DNA of 64,000 nucleotides. Origin: Serratia odorifera. Its GTDB lineage: Bacteria > Pseudomonadota > Gammaproteobacteria > Enterobacterales > Enterobacteriaceae. Under the pieces are notes generated by a model. The model was not told the DNA's origin. It worked only from the letters and a program-made list of their open reading frames with translations, and searched no databases. Shown here one piece after another: positions 1 through 8,100 of this stretch (within the stretch, counting starts at the first letter, position 1; each line of letters starts with the position of its first letter). Where the stretch lies: positions 1,488,001-1,552,000 of the forward strand of contig NZ_LR134117.1 in NCBI RefSeq assembly GCF_900635445.1, given 5' to 3'. The translations under genes and the position numbers were made by a program.

Positions 1-1
1 C

Positions 2-1132
2 AAAACCTGGGGTCCGGTCGGATCCGGCCTGCTGTCGATTCAGGGCACCAGTTTCAATTTTGTCTCGCCGCTGATTATGGGCGGCCTGGCGCTGAAAAAT
101 GGCGGCGCCGATGTGCCGACCATGATGGCTGCGCTGTTCGGTACCCTGATGGTCGCCTCCTGTACCGAAATTCTACTGTCGCGCGTATTGCATCTGGCAC
201 GGCGCATTATTACGCCGCTGGTATCCGGTATCGTGGTGATGATTATCGGGCTGTCGCTGATCCAGGTCGGCCTGACGTCGATCGGCGGCGGCTATGCCGC
301 GATGAACGATCACACCTTCGGGACGCCAAAAAATCTGCTCCTGGCCGGCGCGGTACTGGCGATGATTATCCTGCTTAACCGCCAACGCAACCCGTATCTG
401 CGCGTCGCATCGCTGGTGATCGCCATGGCGGTCGGCTATTTGCTGGCCTGGGCGCTCGACATGTTGCCAGCAACCCAGCCGGTGCCGCCGGGCTCACCGA
501 TCACCATCCCGACGCCGCTGTATTATGGATTGGGCTTCGACTGGAACCTGCTGCTGCCGCTAATGCTGATCTTTATGGTCACCTCATTGGAAACCATCGG
601 CGATATCACCGCCACCTCTGACGTCTCCGAGCAGCCGGTCAGTGGCCCGCTGTACATGAAGCGTCTGAAAGGCGGGGTGTTGGCCAATGGCCTGAACTCG
701 ATGCTCTCGGCGGTGTTCAATACCTTCCCGAACTCCTGTTTCGGCCAGAACAACGGCGTCATCCAACTGACCGGCGTCGCCAGCCGCTACGTCGGCTTCG
801 TGGTCGCGCTGATGCTGATTGTGCTTGGCCTATTCCCGGCGGTAGCCGGATTCGTACAGCACATTCCCGAACCGGTGCTGGGTGGTGCGACCATCGTCAT
901 GTTCGGCACCATCGCCGCGTCGGGCGTACGCATCGTTTCACGTGAAAAGCTCAATCGTCGCGCCATCATGATCATGGCCCTGTCGCTGGCGGTAGGCATG
1001 GGGGTTTCACAGCAACCGCTGATTTTGCAGTTTGCGCCAGACTGGCTGAAGACCCTGCTGTCTTCCGGCATCGCCGCCGGCGGCATTACCGCTATCGTGC
1101 TGAATCTGCTGTTCCCACAAGAAAAAGAATAA
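2..1132 (+). CDS. xanP: Xanthine permease XanP (5' end outside window)
   Basis: Inner-membrane proton-coupled xanthine importer of the NCS2/NAT family. The reading frame is already open at base 2, so the N-terminus lies upstream and about 376 residues are present; E. coli XanP is about 463. Many hydrophobic membrane segments are visible. The NAT signature is in the segment QNNGVIQLTGVASR, where the family has QNxG followed by a Thr and Ser/Arg. It is followed by a terminator and then yicH in the same orientation, the E. coli neighbourhood. No frame damage is seen in the part present. Family assignment is secure; xanthine specificity rests on similarity to XanP and the yicH neighbour. Confidence 0.93.
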   Translation, partial: KTWGPVGSGLLSIQGTSFNFVSPLIMGGLALKNGGADVPTMMAALFGTLMVASCTEILLSRVLHLARRIITPLVSGIVVMIIGLSLIQVGLTSIGGGYAAMNDHTFGTPKNLLLAGAVLAMIILLNRQRNPYLRVASLVIAMAVGYLLAWALDMLPATQPVPPGSPITIPTPLYYGLGFDWNLLLPLMLIFMVTSLETIGDITATSDVSEQPVSGPLYMKRLKGGVLANGLNSMLSAVFNTFPNSCFGQNNGVIQLTGVASRYVGFVVALMLIVLGLFPAVAGFVQHIPEPVLGGATIVMFGTIAASGVRIVSREKLNRRAIMIMALSLAVGMGVSQQPLILQFAPDWLKTLLSSGIAAGGITAIVLNLLFPQEKE

Positions 1133-1152
1133 TCTCCGCGCGATGTGACAAA

Positions 1153-1176
1153 ACGGCCTCCATCGGCCGTTTTTTT
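1153..1176 (+). terminator. Rho-independent terminator after xanP
   Basis: ACGGCC and GGCCGT arms around a short loop are followed directly by seven T residues. It lies about 20 bases after the xanP stop, so xanP and yicH are probably separate transcripts. Confidence 0.85.
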
Positions 1177-1262
1177 ATTGCCTATCAGACCATTGCCCTT
1201 GAGATGATGGGCCAATTACGGCATAAACAGGGTATCTTTTTTGACCGACGCAGGTATAGGCG

Positions 1263-2922
1263 ATGAAATTTATCGGGAAACTGTTGCTGACGTTGCTGCT
1301 GTTGGTAGTGCTCGCGCTAGTGCTGCTGTATGTCATCGGGCAAACGCGTTGGGCCGCCGAGCGGCTCGGCAACTGGGTAAGCGATAACAGCGACTATCGG
1401 CTCAGCATAGGCAAAATCAGCCATGCCTGGCGTCAGCCGGCTCAAATCAGCCTGGAAGAGGTGACGCTGACGCGCCGCAACCAGCCGCAGTCGCTGGCCG
1501 CCAAACGGATCGATCTCGGCTTGAGTCTGCGCCAAATTACCAACCCGCGCTATTTCCACAGCGTCACGCTGCGCGACGGTACGCTGAACTTGCAGCCGCA
1601 GGCCTCGCTGCCATTGCAGGCGGACGTGCTGCAATTGAGCAATATGGCGCTGCAATCCAGCGATACCGATTGGCAGCTCAACGCGCAGAAGGTCAATGCC
1701 GGCATTACGCCATGGCAGCCAAAAGCCGGCCATGTACTGGGTGAAAACAACCAGTTCCAGTTCAGCGCCGGTTCACTGTCGCTGAACGGTATCCCCGCCT
1801 CCCCAGGTGCTGGTACAGGGAGAAATCAAACAAAATCGGCTGTTGCTGAACGATTTCGGCGCCGACCTGGCGCAGGGTGATCTGACCGGCAAGGCCAGCC
1901 GCGCCGCCGATGGCAGTTGGCTGGTGGAACGTCTGCGGTTGAGCAATGTACGGCTGCAAACGCCGCAGACGCTGACCCAGTTTTGGCAACGTTTTACCGC
2001 CCTGCCGCCGGTCACCGTAAAACGTTTCGATCTGATTGATGCGCGGCTGGAAGGCAAAGAGTGGGCATTTAACGATCTCGATCTGTCGCTGCAAAACGTC
2101 AGCTTCCATCAGGGGGACTGGAGCAGCCAGGACGGCTCACTGAACTTCAACGCCGGCGATATGATCAACGGCCGTGTCCACCTGATCGATCCGATCATCA
2201 ATATGCGACTGTCGCCAGCGGGCATTGCCATCGAGCAGTTCACTTCGCGCTGGGAAGGCGGGCTGCTGCGCGCCTCCGGCAGTTGGCTGCGCGCCAATCA
2301 TCGCCTGCAGCTGGACGATGTCGCCGTGGTGGCGCTGGAATACACTCTGCCGCAAAACTGGCGCGAACTGTGGCTGCAACCGCTGCCGGACTGGCTGGCG
2401 CAGGTGTACGTCACCAAATTGACCACCAACCGCAACCTGATCATTGATATCAATCCCGAATTCCCATTCCAGCTGACATCGCTGGACGGTTATGGCAGCA
2501 ATTTGCTGCTGGCGAACGATCATCACTGGGGCATTGGTTCAGGCTCGCTGACCCTGAATGCCAGTGAAGCCACCTTTAACAAGATCGACGTCAGGCGCCC
2601 TTCTCTGGCGCTAACGGCAGATCCGCAGCAGATTGCCGTTACCGAACTCAGTGCGTTTATGCCGAATGGCTTGCTGGACGCCAAAGCCAGCGTGTCGCAA
2701 CTGCCGGGCAAGCCGTTCACCCTGGCACTGAATGGCCGTTCGATACCGTTGAATACCTTGCAGCAATGGGGATGGCAGCCGGTACCGCTGGAGGGCGATG
2801 GCAATCTGCAACTGCAATTGAAAGGCTTGTTGAACAGCGATGGGCCGTTTAAGGCGTCTTTGAAGGGCCAGTTGCAGGCTACCAGCAAGAATGGGCAGAC
2901 TCTGGAGCAGCAGGTGCCGTGA
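1263..2922 (+). CDS. yicH: AsmA-family protein YicH, frame broken once as read
   Basis: Member of the AsmA-like family of envelope proteins, anchored by one N-terminal membrane helix (residues about 5-25, rich in Leu/Val) with a large periplasmic part. Related proteins are tied to outer-membrane lipid and protein homeostasis; the precise role of YicH is not established. The frame shifts at the CCCC run at 1801-1804. Removing one C joins the two open frames through A-S-Q-V-L-V-Q and gives about 552 residues, close to the 569 of E. coli YicH. Both halves read as continuous AsmA-like protein, with no other stop. Position directly after xanP supports the name. The break is more likely a sequence error than decay. 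Confidence 0.85.
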
Positions 2923-2983
2923 TAAGAAGGACCGGATACTCCAGTTTAGCCTGGTACTGTTTTCAGGGGGGAGATCAAGGTCA

Positions 2984-3015
2984 CCGCTGCAACCGGAGTG
3001 ATCCGGTTACAGCGG
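2984..3015. other. Imperfect hairpin downstream of yicH
   Basis: CCGCTG-c-AACCGG pairs with CCGGTT-a-CAGCGG around a six-base loop. It is followed on the plus strand by a purine-rich stretch and a short T run at 3029-3033. It may terminate yicH transcription, but the T run is about 14 bases beyond the stem. Confidence 0.4.
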
Positions 3016-3042
3016 CGGGAAGAGGAAGTTTTTAGGGCTTAG
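3014..3042. repeat. Degenerate direct repeat, copy 1 (CDI 3' junction)
   Basis: This 29-base stretch beyond the Imm8 gene resembles bases 4498-4527 beyond cdiI. Both start GGCGGGA, continue purine-rich and end in TTTAGGGCTTAG, with roughly 24 of 30 positions shared by eye. It looks like a duplicated 3' boundary of the toxin-immunity module. Confidence 0.45.
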
Positions 3043-3050
3043 AAGCAAAG

Positions 3051-3072
3051 ATCCCGGCCAGTTGGCCGGGAT
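3051..3072 (-). terminator. Perfect inverted repeat ending the CDI transcript
   Basis: ATCCCGGCCA and TGGCCGGGAT form a 10-base-pair stem with a two-base core, seven bases beyond the Imm8 stop. The minus-strand sequence after it (CTTTGCTT) is only moderately T-rich, so termination is likely but not textbook. It could also act on transcripts arriving from yicH. Confidence 0.6.
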
Positions 3073-3078
3073 TGTCGT

Positions 3079-3432
3079 TTAAGGTTGGTAGTCTTCATAT
3101 TCCCAGGCAAATACGCGAGAGAGCTTTTGTGCTATTTCCATCCAGTCTTTGCCTTCACACTGATCGATATAATCCGTGATGGTTTTGGTGATCTCATCCA
3201 GATCGTATTTACGTACCAGCAGTGTGTGGCGCATCAGTTCAGGTAGCCACTGGTGCTTGCAGAGCCATTCCGGGGTGCAGATATTTACTTGGAAATAATC
3301 CGAACCTATTTCACTCTCTGGCCCTATCTTAATGTTAACCAATAAGATAAAGCAGTCTTTCTCATCAGGTTGATAACTTTCCAGGCTGAAATCAGCAGAA
3401 TCAACCCACATACCTCTTAATATCGCTTTCAT
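3079..3432 (-). CDS. Imm8-type immunity protein of the orphan CDI module
   Basis: A small acidic protein of 117 residues resembling the Imm8 family of polymorphic-toxin immunity proteins. The similarity covers the start (MKAILRGMWVDSADFS), the central IGPESEIGSDYFQVNICTPEWL region and a C-terminal helical part. Such proteins bind and neutralise the toxin tip encoded just upstream. The ATG overlaps, as ATGA, the stop that the preceding toxin frame would use if one base were restored near 3450, a tight coupling typical of toxin-immunity pairs. The DNA is more AT-rich than the backbone, as usual for exchanged modules. The family call is from remembered sequence pattern, not a search. Confidence 0.75.
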   Translation of the reverse strand: MKAILRGMWVDSADFSLESYQPDEKDCFILLVNIKIGPESEIGSDYFQVNICTPEWLCKHQWLPELMRHTLLVRKYDLDEITKTITDYIDQCEGKDWMEIAQKLSRVFAWEYEDYQP

Positions 3433-3442
3433 TGGTTTATAT

Positions 3443-4342
3443 TCATATGTCCGTTACCGACTTACCAGTAGTGGGATTAACCTCTAGCACCTGGAAATTA
3501 GCCTGTACACCTGTAGGATTATATTGAGTTGGGGTATTTGGTTTCTCCGTTGGCGGTCTGTATAAACGAGAGCCGTCTGCACTAACCAAACAACCAGGAC
3601 AATCTTTTTGATTTGTAAACAATTTAGCACCATCCCCTACCCAAATTTTACCTAACCGCTCAGCTTCAGTCGCTGTTCCCATGCCGACAGAGAAATTAGG
3701 GTTTATTGTGCCGCTACCCTTAACCGCTGCCGCCAGCCTCGGATCCTGCTTCGCTATATTATTCAGATTCTGCTGCAACAGGTCGTTTTTCAGCTTCGGA
3801 TAGAGTGCTGCATTCTCAGCTCCGCTGGTTGCTTTTCCTGCATTCACAATCGCTGATTCAGCCTTACCTGCGACCCTCGCAACAACCTTCTCCGTAAGTA
3901 CCGCACCACCTTTCACAACGCCAGCACCGCCAGCCAACAATCCGGCTATATCCGTGACCAGCTTACCGCCCTCAACACCGGCATTAAACGATCCGCTGGC
4001 CCCGGCTCTCTGGTACTCCGCTTCCATTCGATCAATGCGATCAATATAGGATTGCTTCACTGCATCCGAGACATTGCCCAGCACATCACCGCTGTTAAAC
4101 AGCGATTTCAACGCTGCATAGGTTTCAAGCGGACTGCTGGCTGTTTTCACTATCCCGTCAACGGCATCATACAGCCCTGCCGGAACTCCGGCGATCATTC
4201 CTGCTGCGAAGCTGCCATCCTGCCCCAGATCAATCGCCGTCCATTTCGCTTCGGTCTGAGCTTTACAGGCAACAGTCTTACATTCTGCCAGTTCTTCCTT
4301 CTTCTGAGCCTTTTGGGCATGACTCAGATAGTTATTCTCCAC
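3443..4342 (-). CDS. Orphan CdiA C-terminal toxin module (VENN pretoxin plus toxin tip)
   Basis: An unattached cdiA-CT fragment. It opens exactly at a VENN motif (VVVENNYLS), the boundary after which CDI effectors vary, and lacks any secretion domain or signal peptide. Residues about 2-160 form an Ala/Gly-rich pretoxin (entry) region. The tip contains IWVGDGAKLF, LVSADGSRLYRPP and GVQANFQ, a recurrent ending of polymorphic toxins. No own start is convincing; the annotated first codon is the GTG of VENN, and the frame is open only 17 codons further up. As read it ends KSVTDI, but a one-base addition near 3450 gives the expected NGHMNINQ ending and overlaps the Imm8 start. Probably silent unless recombined onto cdiA. 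The catalytic activity is not assigned. Confidence 0.75.
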   Translation of the reverse strand: MENNYLSHAQKAQKKEELAECKTVACKAQTEAKWTAIDLGQDGSFAAGMIAGVPAGLYDAVDGIVKTASSPLETYAALKSLFNSGDVLGNVSDAVKQSYIDRIDRMEAEYQRAGASGSFNAGVEGGKLVTDIAGLLAGGAGVVKGGAVLTEKVVARVAGKAESAIVNAGKATSGAENAALYPKLKNDLLQQNLNNIAKQDPRLAAAVKGSGTINPNFSVGMGTATEAERLGKIWVGDGAKLFTNQKDCPGCLVSADGSRLYRPPTEKPNTPTQYNPTGVQANFQVLEVNPTTGKSVTDI

Positions 4343-4497
4343 AACAACTTCATCCAGTGCGAAGCTCGTCGTTGCTCGGGCTTTTTAATAAAAAAATCAT
4401 AATATTACAAAATTTTTTCCTATGAACTTTAACCTAGGCAACTTTTTTCCCAGACGTGCTTTTTCAGCCCGCTACGCCATTTTCCCCTGTGTGATCT

Positions 4498-4527
4498 GGC
4501 GGGAGAAAAGGGGAATTTAGGGCTTAG
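4498..4527. repeat. Degenerate direct repeat, copy 2 (CDI 3' junction)
   Basis: Thirty bases beyond cdiI that match bases 3014-3042 beyond the Imm8 gene, most clearly in the shared GGCGGGA start and TTTAGGGCTTAG end. The interval between the copies is essentially the orphan toxin plus Imm8 unit. Confidence 0.45.
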
Positions 4528-4547
4528 GTTTAGGAACCTAGACCTAA
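4524..4547. other. Hairpin just beyond cdiI
   Basis: TTAGGTTTAGG and CCTAGACCTAA form an 11-base inverted repeat with one mismatch and almost no loop, 18 bases past the cdiI stop. No clear T run follows on the minus strand. It could be a weak terminator or a recombination relic. Confidence 0.35.
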
Positions 4548-4565
4548 CTTTGCTGGGATTTGGAT

Positions 4566-5120
4566 TTATAAATCATCTTCTGAGATAACTTCCTCCGCCC
4601 CACAGACTTTAAATAACCATTTCAAAGCACCAGACATAAAAGGGGAGTCAAGAGCAGTTACCTCGATTATGAAATGGCTATTATTTAACGGTGCATCAAA
4701 TAACACTGCATTCCACCAAAACCATTCTCGCTCACCAGGCTCTAGCCAAGATAACCATGATGATAATGTCCATTCATTATCGATGGAAGCTTCAGTAAGC
4801 TTTTCTTCATAAGATAACCCTCCCCAGTTTTGAATTTGCTTTTCTCTTTCTGTTTCAGTTGGTTCAGGCAAAAAACCATCAACAAACTGTGATGGAAGAA
4901 CATTTGACCATTCATCAAGAGAAGGCCAGTTTTGCGTAGAATGATTATTTACAGTGATTAGCACCTCTTTTGCCAAGTCTAATACTGCGCGTACATCATG
5001 ACAGGACACAATGAATCTGGCGATTCCAACACCAGTAGCTTTTTCTGTTGACTGGGGAGGGTTTTGCAACCTCTCCCTCTCCAGTAATATTTGCCGCAAT
5101 TTTTCATCACTTACTTGCAT
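4566..5120 (-). CDS. cdiI: Probable CDI immunity protein (CdiI) for the resident CdiA
   Basis: A 184-residue soluble acidic protein that I do not recognise as a named family. It overlaps the 3' end of cdiA by 14 bases in another frame, and its Shine-Dalgarno (AGGAAAAG) lies inside the cdiA stop region. That is the invariant position of CDI immunity genes, so its likely job is to bind the CdiA toxin tip in the cytoplasm and protect sister cells. Visible features are a Trp-rich middle (WTLSSWLSWLEPGEREWFWW) and an acidic C-terminus (EEVISEDDL). Its lower GC fits exchange together with the toxin. The function is inferred from position alone. Confidence 0.7.
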   Translation of the reverse strand: MQVSDEKLRQILLERERLQNPPQSTEKATGVGIARFIVSCHDVRAVLDLAKEVLITVNNHSTQNWPSLDEWSNVLPSQFVDGFLPEPTETEREKQIQNWGGLSYEEKLTEASIDNEWTLSSWLSWLEPGEREWFWWNAVLFDAPLNNSHFIIEVTALDSPFMSGALKWLFKVCGAEEVISEDDL

Positions 5121-8100
5121 CTTTTCCTGTCCCCTGAATGATTTTGTCTTGTAACTCTTTCAGTTTTTCGGGCCTTATTCCATATTGATCCTTAGCTTTC
5201 GTTGGATCAGCAATAACAGGTTTTCCTTTATTTTCTGGCAATCGAGCAACACTTTCTTTCACAGCAGTATTTCTTAAATCATCCAGAACAGAGTGAGGTA
5301 CTTCAAACGTTTTTATCGTTGCACCATCCATATTCTGAGTGCCACGTTTTTCGAAGAATTCCAGCGCCCTGGCTTTATCACCAAAATTTAAATATAACGT
5401 TGTACTGCCAGTGATGCTAACCTGCCCGTTGTCTCCAATTAAAATACGAGTGTTTGGTGCTCCCTCAACACGATATACAGTTACAGTACTTGGGCCTTTC
5501 AACCCCCATACAGCACCACCTATAGCTGCTGTGGTGTGTGTTATCGCCATTCCGGTATACAGCGCAGACGCTGTTTCGATGCTGACACTCCAGTTACTGG
5601 CGATGGTCTGGATGTCTTTGGCTTTCTGGGCTTGAGCGTCTGCGGTTGCGTATTGCCACATCAGACCATCGACTTTATCAGCACCCTCTTTGTATACACT
5701 GGCCATCGTGCCAATATACTGACCGTCCATCTGTTCGTCGTAGCTCTTGCCCATCGCGGTCAGTTCCTGACGCAACCCGCTACATTGCGCTGAAGACAAG
5801 CTCTTACACGCATCATCAATCGCTGCATCAAACGCCTTATCCTTCGCGTTCAGGTCACCAATTAACTGCTCTGCCTGCTGTTTCTTCTCACCTTCCAAGT
5901 ACGGCAGCAACCATTTCGCATCCTGACGTTGCTTCTCGTCAGTTGCATTCAGCGCATTATTCTCCACCGCATTCTTGCCGGCCTGAGCACCCGCCAGAGC
6001 ATTCGCGGTGCTATCGCCCGTCACACCGCCTGCCAAACCCGCTGCCAGCGTCGACAGCGCACTGAGACTCTGCTTCTGCTCCTCACTCAGTTTAGCAATT
6101 TTTCCTGGCGTGTCTGCTCCATATAACTTCTCTGCCAGATAACGCGCGGCCAATTCACCACCAGCAGCCCCCGCAGCACCCGCGGCGGCCGAGTTGCCGC
6201 TCACCTGCGCCGCTATCGCGCCCCACACCGCATGGGCAAGCGCGTTGGCCGTTTCATTCGTGCCGGTATACTTCTTGATTTGCTCTGCCGCGTACGGGCT
6301 CAAACCACCAGCAAGTGCCTGGGAGATATTTCCTCCTGCCAGCCCCTGCAACGCCGCCGTTACCGCCTGCGCCGCTTTCTGCACGTCACTGCCCGTACCA
6401 TACTGCTTCATGACCTCTTTATACGCAGCGGTGTCTTTCAGGATGCTGACGTACCGTTCAATCTCTTCCTGCTTGGCATTTTTTCCCGGCTCCGGCGGCA
6501 GTTTGCCATCTTTCGCCAGATCGGCCTTCGCCGCATTCAGCCCGTTTATCTCACCCTGCGTGCGGATGATATCCGCTGCCTGCCCACCGATCTCACCGAT
6601 CAACTGCGCCTGTTTCAACCGCTTCTGCTCTTTCTCCTTGTCAAAGATCGGCGCAATGCTGCCGTTGGCATTCGCCGTATCCCGGCTCAGGTCGGCGACA
6701 TTTTGTTGCTGCTTGTCCTGGTCACGAACAGTGATGTTACCTTCGCTCACCGCCGCCTGCGTGGTGCCGCTGGCATGGCCGCTGCCGTTCAGGCCCGATA
6801 GCATCCCGCCCGCCAGGTTGCCCTGGAACGCCTTACCACCAAAGTCGCCACCGCCGCTTATCCCGACCCCGACATGTTCAACGTTGTAGTCCGCCTTATT
6901 GTGCAGGTCACTGAAGCCCAGCGTCCCGGTATCCAGGCTGTTTTTGTCCGCCGTGCCCGTTGAACTGATTACCGCGCCATCCAGTTGGGTATGCTCGCCG
7001 ACCTTAACGTCAAAGCCGCCCTTGCCTGCAAAGATCCCGGTCTGCTCCTGCACCGAGTCGTAGTTGCTGTGCATCTTGTCCTGGCTCAGGTTCAGGTAGC
7101 CGGAACCGCTCATCGAGCCCCAGGTGAAGCTGCCACCCGCACTGGCGTTCTGCTGCTTCATGTCGTAGAGATCGCTGTCCTGCTGGCTGGAGAGCGTCAG
7201 ATTACGTCCGACGTCAACATCCACCTTGTCACCGCTGACCTGTGCACCGGCCAGGGTGGTATCGCGCCCGCTGTTCATGGCAAGCGTCTTACCGCTGTCG
7301 ATGGTTGTCTCTGTCCACTGCGTACCGGTGCCTTTCTCGCTGCCTTTGCCAGCGTTGACGTTGGCGAACACCTTGATACCCGTGTCTTTACCCAGGCTCA
7401 GGCCGATACCGATTTCACCGCCGATGCTCTTGTTGCTCCCCGTCTGCTGCTGGGAATTGGCAGCCCCGGCCAGCAAAATGTCGCGAGAGGCATCGATGGT
7501 GGTATCGCCACCCGCCTTCAACTGACTACCTGCAATCACCACATCGCCACTGTTGGCACCGCTGCCTTTGCCGCTTGCGGTCACCGACAGATTATTACCC
7601 GTCGTCAACGTCGAACCGGTGACATTGTCAGAGACCTGTTTTTGCGTGGATGACGACTTTTGGGCCCCCAGGGAAAGGCTGATACCAATCGCATTACCCG
7701 CATCGCCCTTGGTATTATCCAACACTGCGGCCTGCCCTGCCTGCACCCCAGACAACGCGGCTTTGGTGCCTTGCAGGGCGGCCAAACGGCCATCGCTTTC
7801 ATTTTTGGTACTCTGCGCTGCCGCTATTGCTGAGTTGGCCGCTGCACCTGCCGCACCGGACAACGCCACCGTCAGGCCACTCTGCTTCTGCTCAAACCGC
7901 TCTTCTACCGTACGCAGGTCATGCCCCGGTTCGATAACGACGCTGTCGCCAGTAATGCTGAGATTTTTACCGGCAATCAGATCCGCACCGTCGATATGTG
8001 CCTTGCCGCCCGCAACGATATTCACATCGCCACCGGTCGAGCCGATAGTGCTGACACTCTGGCTCTGCGTGGTACCGCCTTCGTTCACCTGATGGCGAGA

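Noticed and set aside
3443..5120. Possible insertion sequence or phage remnant separating the CDI modules
   Set aside because: No transposase or integrase ORF and no terminal inverted repeats were found; the module-displacement model is enough.
6194..6889. A 231-codon ORF opposite cdiA, and similar plus-strand ORFs through the island
   Set aside because: Antisense to a strongly coding, low-complexity repeat protein; low-complexity Pro/Ser/Leu composition, no recognisable domain.
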